Of a stretch of 44,873 nucleotides of DNA, positions 17,602 through 26,790 are shown piece by piece. The position numbers were made by a program, and so were the translations under genes. A model generated the notes under the pieces. It searched no databases and was not told the origin of the DNA. It saw only the letters and a list, made by a program, of their open reading frames with translations. Within the stretch, counting starts at the first letter, position 1; each line of letters begins with the position of its first letter. Source of the stretch: an uncultured Mucispirillum sp. (GTDB taxonomy: Bacteria > Chrysiogenota > Deferribacteres > Deferribacterales > Mucispirillaceae); assembly GCA_944324465.1 (NCBI GenBank), contig CALUWI010000019.1:1-44873 (forward strand). The letters are read 5' to 3'.

Positions 17602-18240
17602 ATGATAGAAGTTAATAATCTTTGTAAATCATTTAAAAAACAAAATATTTTAGACGGTATTACTTTATCTATTGGTGATAAAGATAAGATTATTCTTTTA
17701 GGGCAGAATGGAGCAGGAAAAACAACATTGATAAGATGTATCTTAGGCGAATATTTTCCTGATAAAGGCAGTGTATCTGTATATGGCAGTATACCATATA
17801 TTAAAAGAGAGGATGCACTGCACCATATAAGTTTTGTTCCACAGATTCCACCACCACTTAATATGACAGTTAATGAATTATTATTATACTCTTCTGGTCT
17901 TTCAGGGTTTTGCAAGGAAAAAGTAATAGAATACTGTGATATGCTTGATTTTGATATTAAGCCGCATTTGACAAAAACATTTTATAAATTTTCAGGTGGG
18001 ATGAAACAAAAGCTGCTTATAGCTATTGCATTTGCAAGAAATACTGATTTTTATATTTTTGATGAACCTACTGCAAATTTAGATACAGCTGGCAGAGAAA
18101 AATTTTATATTATGGTTGAAAAATTAATTAGTGATAAATCATTTATTATGATTAGTCACAGAATCGATGAAGTTAAAAATATTGTTAATCGCAATATAGA
18201 ATTAGATTTAGGGAGGATTATAAGAGATGAAAAAGTATAG
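17602..18240 (+). CDS. nosF: NosF, ABC transporter ATPase
   Basis: 212 residues with all ABC motifs: Walker A GQNGAGKTT, Q-loop FVPQIPPP, signature FSGGMKQK, Walker B FYIFDEPTANLD and the H-loop ISHRIDE. It energises NosY for maturation of the NosZ CuZ centre together with NosD. At 212 residues it is shorter than most NosF (about 300), lacking the extra C-terminal region; I see no frameshift. It ends in TAG and overlaps nosL by 14 bases. Confidence 0.92.
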   Translation: MIEVNNLCKSFKKQNILDGITLSIGDKDKIILLGQNGAGKTTLIRCILGEYFPDKGSVSVYGSIPYIKREDALHHISFVPQIPPPLNMTVNELLLYSSGLSGFCKEKVIEYCDMLDFDIKPHLTKTFYKFSGGMKQKLLIAIAFARNTDFYIFDEPTANLDTAGREKFYIMVEKLISDKSFIMISHRIDEVKNIVNRNIELDLGRIIRDEKV

Positions 18241-18709
18241 TTTTATCTTACTCGCAATTGTTTTAGGAATGCTTGTTGTTGGCTGTAATAAAACAGTTAA
18301 TACTGAACCAAAAAAAGTAGTTTATGACAGAGATTTGTGTGAACGATGTAAAATGCAGCTGGTAGACCGTTATCATTCTGCTCAGATAGTAAATCCAGAA
18401 AATGGTCATGCATATCCCTTTGATGATTTAGGCTGTGCAGTTTTATGGCTTGATGAAACTACACCATTATGGAAAGATAAGGCACTTATTTATATTACTG
18501 ATGGTAAAGACGGCAGCTGGGTTGAACATAAAAATGCATATTATGCAGAAGGGTATAATACACCAATGTCATTTGGGATTGCAGCTTTTAATAGTAAAGA
18601 TAAGCTTGATGAGGGTAAAACTCTCATTACTTATGAACAGGCGCGGGATATTATAAGAAATATAAAAATACAAAGGTCACATAATAAAGCAGGCTCAATG
18701 CATAATTAA
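18227..18709 (+). CDS. nosL: NosL, copper-binding lipoprotein
   Basis: 160 residues with a lipoprotein signal ending MLVVGC. The Cu(I)-binding motif DRDLCERCKMQLVD (C-x2-C-x-M) and the downstream PFDDLGCAVLWL and YAEGYNTPMSFG segments are characteristic of NosL, an outer-membrane-anchored chaperone that hands copper to apo-NosZ. It lies between nosF and nosY, so the order is F-L-Y; my recollection is that Wolinella has F-Y-L. Confidence 0.93.
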   Translation: MKKYSFILLAIVLGMLVVGCNKTVNTEPKKVVYDRDLCERCKMQLVDRYHSAQIVNPENGHAYPFDDLGCAVLWLDETTPLWKDKALIYITDGKDGSWVEHKNAYYAEGYNTPMSFGIAAFNSKDKLDEGKTLITYEQARDIIRNIKIQRSHNKAGSMHN

Positions 18710-18728
18710 ATGATTTTGGAGGCAATAA

Positions 18729-19556
18729 GTGCGAAATATAATGTTAATAGCAGGGCAGGATATAAAAGGCTCACTTCGTTCTCGCTGGTTTATTGGTTAC
18801 AGCTTGATATTTATATCTTTAGTTGTATTAATCTTTGTATCAGGTGTTACAGAAAGTCGTGTAATGGGGTTTACTGGACTTACAAGGATGCTTCTTGTTT
18901 TTATACAGGCATGTAATATTATTATGCCAGTCTTTGTACTTATTACAACGGTTAGAAGTATTACTGGTGATAGGGAAAGTAATGTTCTTGAATATATGCT
19001 TTCTTTTCCTGTTTCATTATTTGCTTATTATTTTGGAAAATTAATTGGTCGTTTCATTATAATATTTTTGCCTCTTTTATTTGCATTAATATTATCACTT
19101 ATTATTGGAGTTCTTAAAACTAATCAAGTACCTGTAGACCTTTTTATACTTTATATTGGACTGCTGGCATTTAATGCTTTTGCTTTTTTAGGCATAGGCT
19201 TTTTTATTTCATCAGTTATTAAAAATATGGAATTTGCTCTTGGCATCTCTTTATTTGTATGGTTATTTTTGATAGCTTTTATAGATATTGCATTAATAGG
19301 TTTTATGATAAAACAGCTTGTGCCTGAAAATGTTATTTATATTACAGCATTACTTAACCCTGTACAGGTATTTAGAATAGGAGCTATATCATTATTTGAC
19401 CCAGTATTATCAGTCATTGGACCTGCATCTTTTTTTATATTAGATACAGCAGGAAGAACTGGTTGTATAATATATTCACTTATATATCCATTTGTGATAG
19501 GACTTGTGTTTGCTTTTGCAGGATATTATGTATTTAAAAAACATGATATACTATAA
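18729..19556 (+). CDS. nosY: NosY, ABC transporter permease
   Basis: 275 residues with six predicted membrane helices (for example WFIGYSLIFISLVVLIFVSG, FIIIFLPLLFALILSLIIG and the C-terminal GCIIYSLIYPFVIGLVFAFAG). The MRNIMLIAGQDIKGSLRSRW opening is typical of this permease family. GTG 18729 is the start, since GGAGG (18718-18722) is six bases before it, whereas ATG 18741 would be 18 away. With NosF it transports a sulfur species needed for CuZ. Last gene of the operon. Confidence 0.92.
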   Translation: MRNIMLIAGQDIKGSLRSRWFIGYSLIFISLVVLIFVSGVTESRVMGFTGLTRMLLVFIQACNIIMPVFVLITTVRSITGDRESNVLEYMLSFPVSLFAYYFGKLIGRFIIIFLPLLFALILSLIIGVLKTNQVPVDLFILYIGLLAFNAFAFLGIGFFISSVIKNMEFALGISLFVWLFLIAFIDIALIGFMIKQLVPENVIYITALLNPVQVFRIGAISLFDPVLSVIGPASFFILDTAGRTGCIIYSLIYPFVIGLVFAFAGYYVFKKHDIL

Positions 19557-19579
19557 TGATTAATATTAAATAACTTTAT

Positions 19580-19616
19580 AAAACTGCTGCATACTATGTA
19601 TCAGCAGTTTTTATTA
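19580..19616 (+). terminator. Terminator of the nos operon
   Basis: AAAACTGCTG (19580-19589) pairs with CAGCAGTTTT (19602-19611), extended inside by ATAC/GTAT, and is followed by T-rich sequence. It lies 23 bases after nosY. Confidence 0.85.
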
Positions 19617-19970
19617 TATAGAGAATAATGTATTGTAAATGATTACTAGTTGTGTCTACAGATAACACAATCTTATAAAACTCACTTTTATTTATTTCCA
19701 ACATCTTAAACTATAACAGCAATGGAATTTTATATTATACAGCTTATTATATATTAAAGTAACTGTATAGATTATAATCGAATTTTTTCTGTAAATACTA
19801 GAGCTATGATTGCTTTATATCTTACAATAATATTGACAAATAAAATGTGTAATATAAAGTTTATTTATTGTATATTTTTGTTGAATAATTTTATTGATTT
19901 ATATTTTTATATCGTATATAATTTATTAAATAGTAGTGATAATTGTTAATTGTGTTGTTAATGTGTGGCT
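19617..19970. other. Non-coding AT-rich spacer before the defence-type region
   Basis: No gene, RNA or clear repeat is visible. The base composition is even more A/T than the nos operon, and this is where the character of the sequence changes to accessory DNA. Confidence 0.45.
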
Positions 19971-19985
19971 GGAGGTTTAGTGGTA

Positions 19986-22430
19986 ATGAATTCTATTGAA
20001 TTAGAAATGTTAAATCAAATATTCAAGAAACGAGCAGTGTTATTTGTTGGGGCAGGATTTTCGCTTGATGCAGCCAATTTTGAAAATTTTATCCCAAATT
20101 CAAAAACGCTTTCACATATTATTTGTGATTTGATGAGTAGAGCTCATGATGATAATCTGCGTGATATTTCAGATTTCTTTTTTTATGAATATTGTAAGAA
20201 AAATCAGTCTGCTATTACTTCTTATTGTAACAAAATGCAACATTTGTTTACAATAAAAAATGCTCCAGAATATTATGATGCTATAATAAAAGTGCCTTGG
20301 AAACGTATTTACACAACTAATTATGATGATTTAATTGAGTTTCTTGGAAAGCGTAATAATAAGCTGATAAAAAGTTATTCATTAAATAATAAAAATAAAG
20401 AAATTGCAGATAATATTTGTTTACATATTAACGGTAACCTTTATGATTTAAATACATCAACTTATGATTCAGCTTTAAAATTATCATCATCTTCCTATGT
20501 TTCTTCAGATGAATTTATAAAATCATCTTGGTTCAGTTTATTTAATGATGATTTAGAAACATCGTCATCTATTATTTTTGTTGGATATTCTTTGTATGAT
20601 ATTAATATTGAAAAGGTTTTATATCAGCATTCTAATTTGAAAAATAAAATATATTTTATTCAAAATGAAGATATAAATGATATTGATAGATTTAAACTAG
20701 AAAAATATGGAAAAGTATTAAATATTTCAACAAAAGGTTTTTGTTCATTAATTAATGAATATATGGGACAATATGAAATTAATGATGAGGAATTTTTTAC
20801 TGTATGTTTTATTGAGTTTAATATTGATATTCAAGAAAAGGTAGAAGTTAATGAAACCGTAAAAGAAAATTTTTTAATGATAGGCGATTTGGATTATAAA
20901 TATTATTATAAAGCATTAAGTGACAACAATTATTCATCATTTATGGTGATTAGAAGCAAGTTAGATGAAGCATTAGTATCTATCAATGAGCATAAATATT
21001 TAGTTATAACAGGTAGTCTAGGTAATGGTAAATCCGTGTTTATTTCTCAAATTATGACAAAACTATATATGAATGGTGAGCATGTATTTTATCTGTTATA
21101 TGGTAATAATATTGCTGTATGTAAACAAGATATCGATAAAATTCATTCTCAAAACTATACATCATATATTGTTATTGATTCATATTCAAAACATATGGAT
21201 ATTGTGAAATATATAATTGATAGGAATTATGATAATATTAAACTTATTTTGGCAGATAGAACAACAGAATATCAGCATAATATATTAAATTTTAATGGAA
21301 TAAAACATGTAGTATTGGAGATTGACCAGCTCAATGAAAAGGAAATCAATGTATTTTACCAAATTATTAATAATATATACTTATGGAGCGATCATTTAAA
21401 AAAATATAAATATCATAGAAGAAAAGAATATATGGTAAATAATTGTAATGGAGAAATTTCTCTAATATTAACAGATATTTTAAAATCAAAACAAATTCAG
21501 GAAAAAATTACTGATAGTGTTAAAAATATCATGAATGACGAATCTTCAAAATATATGTTCTTTTTAATATGTTTATTAAATGTTTTAAATATAAAAATTT
21601 CAGTTGCTATTTTAAAATATATATTGGATGATTATGATTATAAAATATTTAATAATAAGGAATTGGAACATTTTTTTCAGCTTGATTTATTTTCTAAACA
21701 AATCAATGCAAAGTCATCAATATTTTCATCATATATTTTATCCTATATTTTTGATTCTCAATATGTTCTCGATAAATGTATAGACTTGCTTATAAAATTA
21801 GAGAATCATCACTCTTATGAAAATGATTACATGCTTGCTGGTTCACTAGATGGATTAAAAGTAGATTTGTTTAGATTTAATTTTATTGAAAGTATATTAC
21901 CTAATACAAATAAATTAAATAATCTAACCTCTTACTACACAGCAATACAAAATAATATTCCTAAAGTAGCACGAGATCCACAATATTGGCTGCAATATGC
22001 TATGTGTTTTATCGCTTATAATAATAAATTTGATAAAGGACAAAAATATTTAGACAAAGCATATGAATGTGCACAAAATACACGATATGATTTGCATAAA
22101 ATTGATAATCAGCAAGCAAGACTTTATTTAAAACAAGCATTATACATAAAAAATCCGTCAGAAGCCCTTGATTATTTTTATAAGGCAAATGAAGTGTTAA
22201 CAAAACATAGAAATGATATATATAAATATAAAATAATGTTGGATTATAAGAAGTTTGTTAATAATAATTATACTTTATTTGATGAAACAACTAAACAGTT
22301 TATTTTAAATGTCTGTAAAAAACATCATGAGATTCTTACAAACTTTATTAATGAAACATTTTATGCTAATCATTTTACTCTTAATAATTGTTTATCAAGT
22401 TTAGAGTGGATTATTAATAGATTATCATAA
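19986..22430 (+). CDS. SIR2 domain-P-loop NTPase fusion, Avs5-like defence protein
   Basis: About 814 residues. Start: GGAGG at 19971-19975 serves ATG 19986 (spacing 10) or possibly GTG 19980. Residues 1-270 form a SIR2-type NAD-binding fold: GAGFS at 22-26, TTNYDD at 110-115, His147 in LHINGNL, then FVGYSLYD. In defence proteins such domains destroy NAD+ on phage sensing. A P-loop NTPase follows, with GSLGNGKS at 343-350 and a Walker-B-like YIVIDSY. The C-terminal 350 residues are helical with TPR-like spacing (KGQKYLDKAYECAQ, PSEALDYFYKANEV), suited to sensing. SIR2-NTPase-repeat is the architecture of AVAST type V (Avs5) and related STAND ATPases. Domain reading is firm; defence role and Avs5 identity are inferred. 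Confidence 0.75.
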   Translation: MNSIELEMLNQIFKKRAVLFVGAGFSLDAANFENFIPNSKTLSHIICDLMSRAHDDNLRDISDFFFYEYCKKNQSAITSYCNKMQHLFTIKNAPEYYDAIIKVPWKRIYTTNYDDLIEFLGKRNNKLIKSYSLNNKNKEIADNICLHINGNLYDLNTSTYDSALKLSSSSYVSSDEFIKSSWFSLFNDDLETSSSIIFVGYSLYDINIEKVLYQHSNLKNKIYFIQNEDINDIDRFKLEKYGKVLNISTKGFCSLINEYMGQYEINDEEFFTVCFIEFNIDIQEKVEVNETVKENFLMIGDLDYKYYYKALSDNNYSSFMVIRSKLDEALVSINEHKYLVITGSLGNGKSVFISQIMTKLYMNGEHVFYLLYGNNIAVCKQDIDKIHSQNYTSYIVIDSYSKHMDIVKYIIDRNYDNIKLILADRTTEYQHNILNFNGIKHVVLEIDQLNEKEINVFYQIINNIYLWSDHLKKYKYHRRKEYMVNNCNGEISLILTDILKSKQIQEKITDSVKNIMNDESSKYMFFLICLLNVLNIKISVAILKYILDDYDYKIFNNKELEHFFQLDLFSKQINAKSSIFSSYILSYIFDSQYVLDKCIDLLIKLENHHSYENDYMLAGSLDGLKVDLFRFNFIESILPNTNKLNNLTSYYTAIQNNIPKVARDPQYWLQYAMCFIAYNNKFDKGQKYLDKAYECAQNTRYDLHKIDNQQARLYLKQALYIKNPSEALDYFYKANEVLTKHRNDIYKYKIMLDYKKFVNNNYTLFDETTKQFILNVCKKHHEILTNFINETFYANHFTLNNCLSSLEWIINRLS

Positions 22431-22599
22431 ATATGATAGCAAACTTATGAATAATCTTAAAAACAATAAAATGTATTTATTTTAGTGCTGTATATAAATG
22501 ATACATTATAAAATTGGTGGTATGATTGATAATATACAGAATATGTTAATATAAGTAAATTATGCAGCAGCTTTAAGATAACATTAAATGGTGAATAAT

Positions 22600-23586
22600 A
22601 TGGATTATACAAAATATTTTTATAACTCTATAAGCAGTAGTATTGAAACAACGGCATCTCAATTAGTAAAAAATAATGGCAAAAATAAAGGAGATAGTTT
22701 TCTCTATACTATTTTTTCTAGTAATGGGGCTTATAAAAATGAAAGTATTACATTTAAAATATCAATTTCTGAACTAGAAATTTCCCAGGAAAATAGTGCC
22801 GTATATAAAAAATTAAAACTTGATATAAAGTGTGTAGAGCCAGAGTATGATGAAATATTTAAAGTATATTTTTATGATGATAAAATAGCGAGAGATTTGA
22901 TTTCTAAAGATATTCGTAATTCTAATACATTTGTATTTAATGAAAATAATACTTATGAAACAGACTATTTTATTTTTGTTATATCAGAGAAAGGGTTTCA
23001 TTTGTGTGATAAATCTGCTGCTAACCAAAAAGATAAATATAGTGATTTGACAATAGAAAGATTTGACAGATTTTTAAATTTATACCTGCTTACATTAGCA
23101 TATAATATAAAAATGGAAAATTTTTTAGAAAAAGGTGCAGAATTATATGCTGATAATACTCAGCAGGTAAGCAATATCATGAATTTGAATGAGTCAATAC
23201 ATGCTTTTGATTTGCAGTATTTTTTTGAAAATCCTGTAAAGATGAACAGGCATGAAACATATAAAATATGGGAAATTATGTCTGCTAAATATAAAGTTAA
23301 AGACAGACATGATGAAGTAAAAATGCAGGTATTATCATTAACTGAAATATTAGTTAAAAATAAAGAAAAATTATTAGAAGAAAAAGAAAAAAATATTAGA
23401 AAAAGAGAAGATAAATTTCATAAAAATATTGCAGTATTAGGTATTTATTTAGCAATTATACCTATTTTTATTGAAATATTAAATAATTTTAAACCGCTTG
23501 CAGAATATAAATTATATATATTGATTGCAGTGCTTGCTGTTACTGTAATAATACTGCTGCCAATCTTATTCAAGAAAAATGAATAA
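22600..23586 (+). CDS. Unknown protein with C-terminal coiled coil and two membrane helices
   Basis: About 328 residues. ATG 22600 is preferred over 22588 because GGTGA (22590-22594) precedes it by five bases. Residues 1-235 are soluble with no motif I recognise. A charged coiled coil (KNKEKLLEEKEKNIRKREDK) leads into two closely spaced hydrophobic helices (NIAVLGIYLAIIPIFIEIL and LYILIAVLAVTVIILLPILF) and a short basic tail. This layout (soluble domain, long helix, C-terminal helix pair) resembles CorA-like channels and several membrane effectors of antiphage systems. It follows the SIR2-NTPase gene by 170 bases on the same strand and could be a partner or independent. Function unknown. Confidence 0.6.
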   Translation: MDYTKYFYNSISSSIETTASQLVKNNGKNKGDSFLYTIFSSNGAYKNESITFKISISELEISQENSAVYKKLKLDIKCVEPEYDEIFKVYFYDDKIARDLISKDIRNSNTFVFNENNTYETDYFIFVISEKGFHLCDKSAANQKDKYSDLTIERFDRFLNLYLLTLAYNIKMENFLEKGAELYADNTQQVSNIMNLNESIHAFDLQYFFENPVKMNRHETYKIWEIMSAKYKVKDRHDEVKMQVLSLTEILVKNKEKLLEEKEKNIRKREDKFHKNIAVLGIYLAIIPIFIEILNNFKPLAEYKLYILIAVLAVTVIILLPILFKKNE

Positions 23587-23593
23587 TATATTT

Positions 23594-24769
23594 TTATTTA
23601 ATTTCAATTTCTTCTCCGTCTGTGGGTATTATAATATTTTTATCTGGAAATAAATTAAGCATTATTTCTGGTATATCTGTGTGTATTGGTATAATGCATG
23701 ACGGATTAATTATTTTAACCATTTCTTTTATGTCTTCAACATAGGCATGGCCGCTTGTATGCAGGTATTCCCATTTACCTGCTAGAGCAAGGAATTCTGG
23801 AATTGTGCTTTCTGGGTGTGTGCGGTAGCCATCCCACATAGAGTAAAGCATAATACTTTTATCTTTATCAAACTCTGGGATTATTTTGCGAAACATACTG
23901 TTATCTCGCACCATCATAAGAAAACCTTTTTCTTGAAATTTTGGAAGAAGGTTAATGCCGTATGTTGTTTTTTTAATATTATATAAATCTGAATATTGTT
24001 CCAACTGGTCTTTTATGATTTCCAGCAGTTTATACTGGTATTCATCGCATATAAAATATTTTCCTTGTGGCACAGCTTTAGCAAAACCGCATATTCTTTC
24101 AAGGTTTGTGCTTGATGTATATGCAAAAACATATTTATATTCTTTCATATATTTTTTTACTTTATGCTGCAGCTGGCATTCTGTTATAATTTCTTTATTT
24201 GCTTTTGAAATATTTGTGCCTTCTGTAATTAATACATCTACTTTTTTTATAAGGCCGCGAAGAATTTTTGTTACAGCCTTTCCACGAAAGCCATGTGTAC
24301 GAAAATCACCAGTATGTAATATTTTCTTGCCTTCAGCTTCAATTAGAAACATATAGCTGTCGCAGGCTGAATGGTCTATTGAATATGGGGTAACAGTAAT
24401 ATCTCCAATGGTTTGTATTTGACCAGCTTCAAATATTTTTGCAGATTTTATTCTGTTTATGGTTTCCTGTTCTGCATTTTGCATAGTTGCAAGAAGAATA
24501 TCTTTTGTAAGCTGTCCCATAAATATTGGTATATCTTTTCTAATATTTGGCAGCTGCCCTGTATGGTCGTCATGGTAATGGGTAAAAAAGACGGCACTGC
24601 ATTTACCATTTTTATCTGTAACGCCTGATATATTAAGAAGTTTAGGCATATAGCTGTTATCCATTGTAAGTTCATCACCCATATCTATTATAATACGGGT
24701 AGAATCAGTTTTTATTTCTACAGCTATACCGCCTATTTGATGTGAGCCGCGATGAATAATTATTTTCAT
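23594..24769 (-). CDS. MBL-fold metallohydrolase, RNase J-like
   Basis: 391 residues. The metal site of the metallo-beta-lactamase fold is intact: HYHDDH at 64-69, a histidine in YSIDHSACD, the Asp in HTGDFR, and late HTSGHA and IPIHTD motifs. The last two are typical of the RNase J/beta-CASP group, where they follow an inserted beta-CASP domain, here about residues 180-340. It lacks the long RNase J C-terminal domain (RNase J is about 550 residues), so it is not the housekeeping enzyme. It is the third gene of a minus-strand operon, 14 bases after the HTH gene. The likely substrate is RNA, perhaps DNA; the biological role is unknown. Confidence 0.75.
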   Translation of the reverse strand: MKIIIHRGSHQIGGIAVEIKTDSTRIIIDMGDELTMDNSYMPKLLNISGVTDKNGKCSAVFFTHYHDDHTGQLPNIRKDIPIFMGQLTKDILLATMQNAEQETINRIKSAKIFEAGQIQTIGDITVTPYSIDHSACDSYMFLIEAEGKKILHTGDFRTHGFRGKAVTKILRGLIKKVDVLITEGTNISKANKEIITECQLQHKVKKYMKEYKYVFAYTSSTNLERICGFAKAVPQGKYFICDEYQYKLLEIIKDQLEQYSDLYNIKKTTYGINLLPKFQEKGFLMMVRDNSMFRKIIPEFDKDKSIMLYSMWDGYRTHPESTIPEFLALAGKWEYLHTSGHAYVEDIKEMVKIINPSCIIPIHTDIPEIMLNLFPDKNIIIPTDGEEIEIK

Positions 24770-24783
24770 TTATTCTCTCTTAT

Positions 24784-25374
24784 TTATATGTCGCCAAATA
24801 ATACAGATTTACCATCTTGCAGTTCCCAGCCTTTTTTTGCTCTGTTATATTCTATCCATTCGTTTGCTGCCTGCAGAGAAGCAATATATCTTTGTATAGT
24901 TCTTTGTGACAGTTCCATAGTTTCAGCAAGTTCACGAGTAGTAATGCCTGGGCGGTTACGAATAAGAGATAATATTTTTATACCATCTGCCAGCTTTTTA
25001 CTGAAGCTGGCAGCTTTTTGTGATTTGCTGTGAGCAGAAAGCAGTATATATTTTAAATTATCTTCAATCATATCAAAACTTTCATAACACTTAAACTGTT
25101 TTTTAAGAGCACCTTGTGGTACAGGCGTACCAATCCATATAACTGTTTCATATGTGCAGCCATTGATTTCTGTATAATAATCAATAATCATATTATAATC
25201 ATTATTTGATAATTTTGCTGCATTAATTAATACTGCAGATGCACTAAATGCTATAATATCAGCTGCACATTCAGTATTCATTACTTTATAATCGCTGGCA
25301 GGAATATTTTTTAAAATAATGCTGTTTTCTTTATCAGTCAGTCCATAAGTTATTATTCTATGTTCGCCAATCAT
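24784..25374 (-). CDS. HTH transcriptional regulator with unrecognised N-terminal domain
   Basis: 196 residues. A winged-helix segment near the C-terminus (ILSLIRNRPGITTRELAET then LSQRTIQRYIASLQ) is a DeoR/HTH_11-type DNA-binding domain with a clear recognition helix. The first 125 residues alternate beta and alpha segments (YKVMNTECAADIIAFSASAV, YETVIWIGTP), suggesting a small Rossmann-like ligand or receiver domain that I cannot name. GAAGGA lies seven bases before the ATG. As the middle gene of a compact three-gene operon it probably controls that operon, perhaps in response to a nucleotide signal. Confidence 0.65.
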   Translation of the reverse strand: MIGEHRIITYGLTDKENSIILKNIPASDYKVMNTECAADIIAFSASAVLINAAKLSNNDYNMIIDYYTEINGCTYETVIWIGTPVPQGALKKQFKCYESFDMIEDNLKYILLSAHSKSQKAASFSKKLADGIKILSLIRNRPGITTRELAETMELSQRTIQRYIASLQAANEWIEYNRAKKGWELQDGKSVLFGDI

Positions 25375-25395
25375 TTATTATCCTTCAATATTTTA

Positions 25396-26313
25396 TTATT
25401 TAGACAGCATATTTATAAAGTCTTTTATTTCTATCATATTATCCATATAAAGCCCGTATCCCATAAATGATGACTGAGCAGCCAGAATTTTAAATGGATA
25501 ATCTGATATATTTATATCAGATAAAATATTATTAATTTTTTTGCTCTCTGGGTCATGGTTTGCAAAAATAAATATTACTTCTGGTTCATCATCAGATAAA
25601 CTTACTTCAAATTGATGTCCCTGTAATCCATCCATCAAACCCAGCTTACATTTTTGCTTAAAAACCTGCTCCATATCTTCTTTAAATTCTTTCAGCTTTT
25701 CTTTATCATCTATAAATGATTTTAAATCATCTAAATGTTTTTTTATTCCTGCATTGCCACCAACAGCATTATCGCCATATTTTACTTCAATTAAAGCCAG
25801 TGAAAGAGCATTAGTATTTTTCCTTGCTGCTCCATTTGACGGCCATTTAAATGCAACCATATCAAATCTTGAACTGTTTTCAGTATCTTGATATTCTATG
25901 TCTACTATATAATAATCAGTAGCCCGTGAAATTTTGCCGCTGTTATTATTTTCTCTAAGAATTATCTGCTGAAATTCACGCTCATATTTTGGATGTTCAT
26001 GAAACCATTTATCCATTGCCTGTTTATAAAATGGAATTGATTTAACAGCTTCTTCAACATCTGGATTCGGATTTAATTTTTTATCTTTATCATATCTTGT
26101 GTCAAAAGTAATATTATACTTATCATTTTTATCATTCTTATCATTAATTTTAAATAAGCTGCCGCCACGATAATATATATTTACAGCCTTCCCACGAAGC
26201 TCAAGGCAAAGAGAATCATCTTCTAAAACACAGTCTAATAATGTTTTTAACTTACCAAATTTTAATTCATCACGAAATTCACCACTTATTCTACGATGTT
26301 TTTTTGTTTCCAT
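25396..26313 (-). CDS. PD-(D/E)XK nuclease-like protein, first gene of the minus-strand operon
   Basis: 305 residues, with a strong ribosome binding site (GGAGGG) before the ATG. The core shows Asp151 in SSRFDMVAFKW and Glu176-Val-Lys178 in LSLALIEVKYG, the D-(x)n-E-x-K arrangement of the PD-(D/E)XK nuclease fold, followed by a helix with GNAGIKKHLDDL and a later strand EVIFIFANHD. The N-terminal 130 residues are unrecognised. Near residue 57 the triplet Asn-Asp-Lys is repeated three times, encoded by a 9-bp tandem repeat (about 26121-26147). Whether it cuts DNA or is a binding-only fold is not known. It heads an operon with an HTH regulator and an MBL hydrolase. Confidence 0.6.
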   Translation of the reverse strand: METKKHRRISGEFRDELKFGKLKTLLDCVLEDDSLCLELRGKAVNIYYRGGSLFKINDKNDKNDKYNITFDTRYDKDKKLNPNPDVEEAVKSIPFYKQAMDKWFHEHPKYEREFQQIILRENNNSGKISRATDYYIVDIEYQDTENSSRFDMVAFKWPSNGAARKNTNALSLALIEVKYGDNAVGGNAGIKKHLDDLKSFIDDKEKLKEFKEDMEQVFKQKCKLGLMDGLQGHQFEVSLSDDEPEVIFIFANHDPESKKINNILSDINISDYPFKILAAQSSFMGYGLYMDNMIEIKDFINMLSK

Positions 26314-26507
26314 TATTTCCCTCCAAATTGATATATAAGGTTAAGCTTTTTATATATTATATCACATTACCACGACATCAGTATGGTATGATAAAAATTG
26401 ATAAAAAAATATTTTAATTAATATTACTGCTTATACTTTTATTATACTAATTATTATATTTATAGATATATTTTTCAAGTCGTTTTTATGTGATAATAAG
26501 ATTATAC

Positions 26508-26790
26508 TTACACATTATTTTTTATAAGTATTATAAGATTTTCAAAATCTTTAATAGAAAGAGTAAGTGTATGTATTATTAAAGAATATGAATCATCCAG
26601 TTTATTTATAATTAAATTATACGGGCTGATTGAAAGCAGTTTGTGAAAATCTACTTCATGTTTAAAGGTTAAATTAATAGTATGGCTTATATTATTTGGA
26701 TTCCATTCTGCAATATTTTTTAAATGTTTATTAAGTATTTTATTTATTTCATTAATTTTAGAAAGATTTGTAAAATATATTAATGAAAGT
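26508..26790 (-). pseudogene. Minus-strand coding remnant of unknown identity, no start codon
   Basis: On the minus strand an open frame of about 90 codons ends at 26508-26510. It reads as natural protein (IAEWNPNNISHTINLTF, HKLLSISPYNLIINKLDD, LTLSIKDFENLIILIKNNV). It has no ATG, and its upstream end runs into the hsdR-like remnant on the other strand near 26758. I take it as the 3' part of a gene cut by a rearrangement. The family is not recognised. Confidence 0.4.

Noticed and set aside
23955-24356. Plus-strand open frames inside the MBL gene (also 24413-24628 and 24752-25033)
   Set aside because: They are antisense to clear minus-strand genes, lack ribosome binding sites and show no natural protein pattern.
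26121-26147. 9-bp tandem repeat (Asn-Asp-Lys three times) as a phase-variation tract
   Set aside because: The unit length is a multiple of three, so slippage would keep the frame, and only three copies exist.
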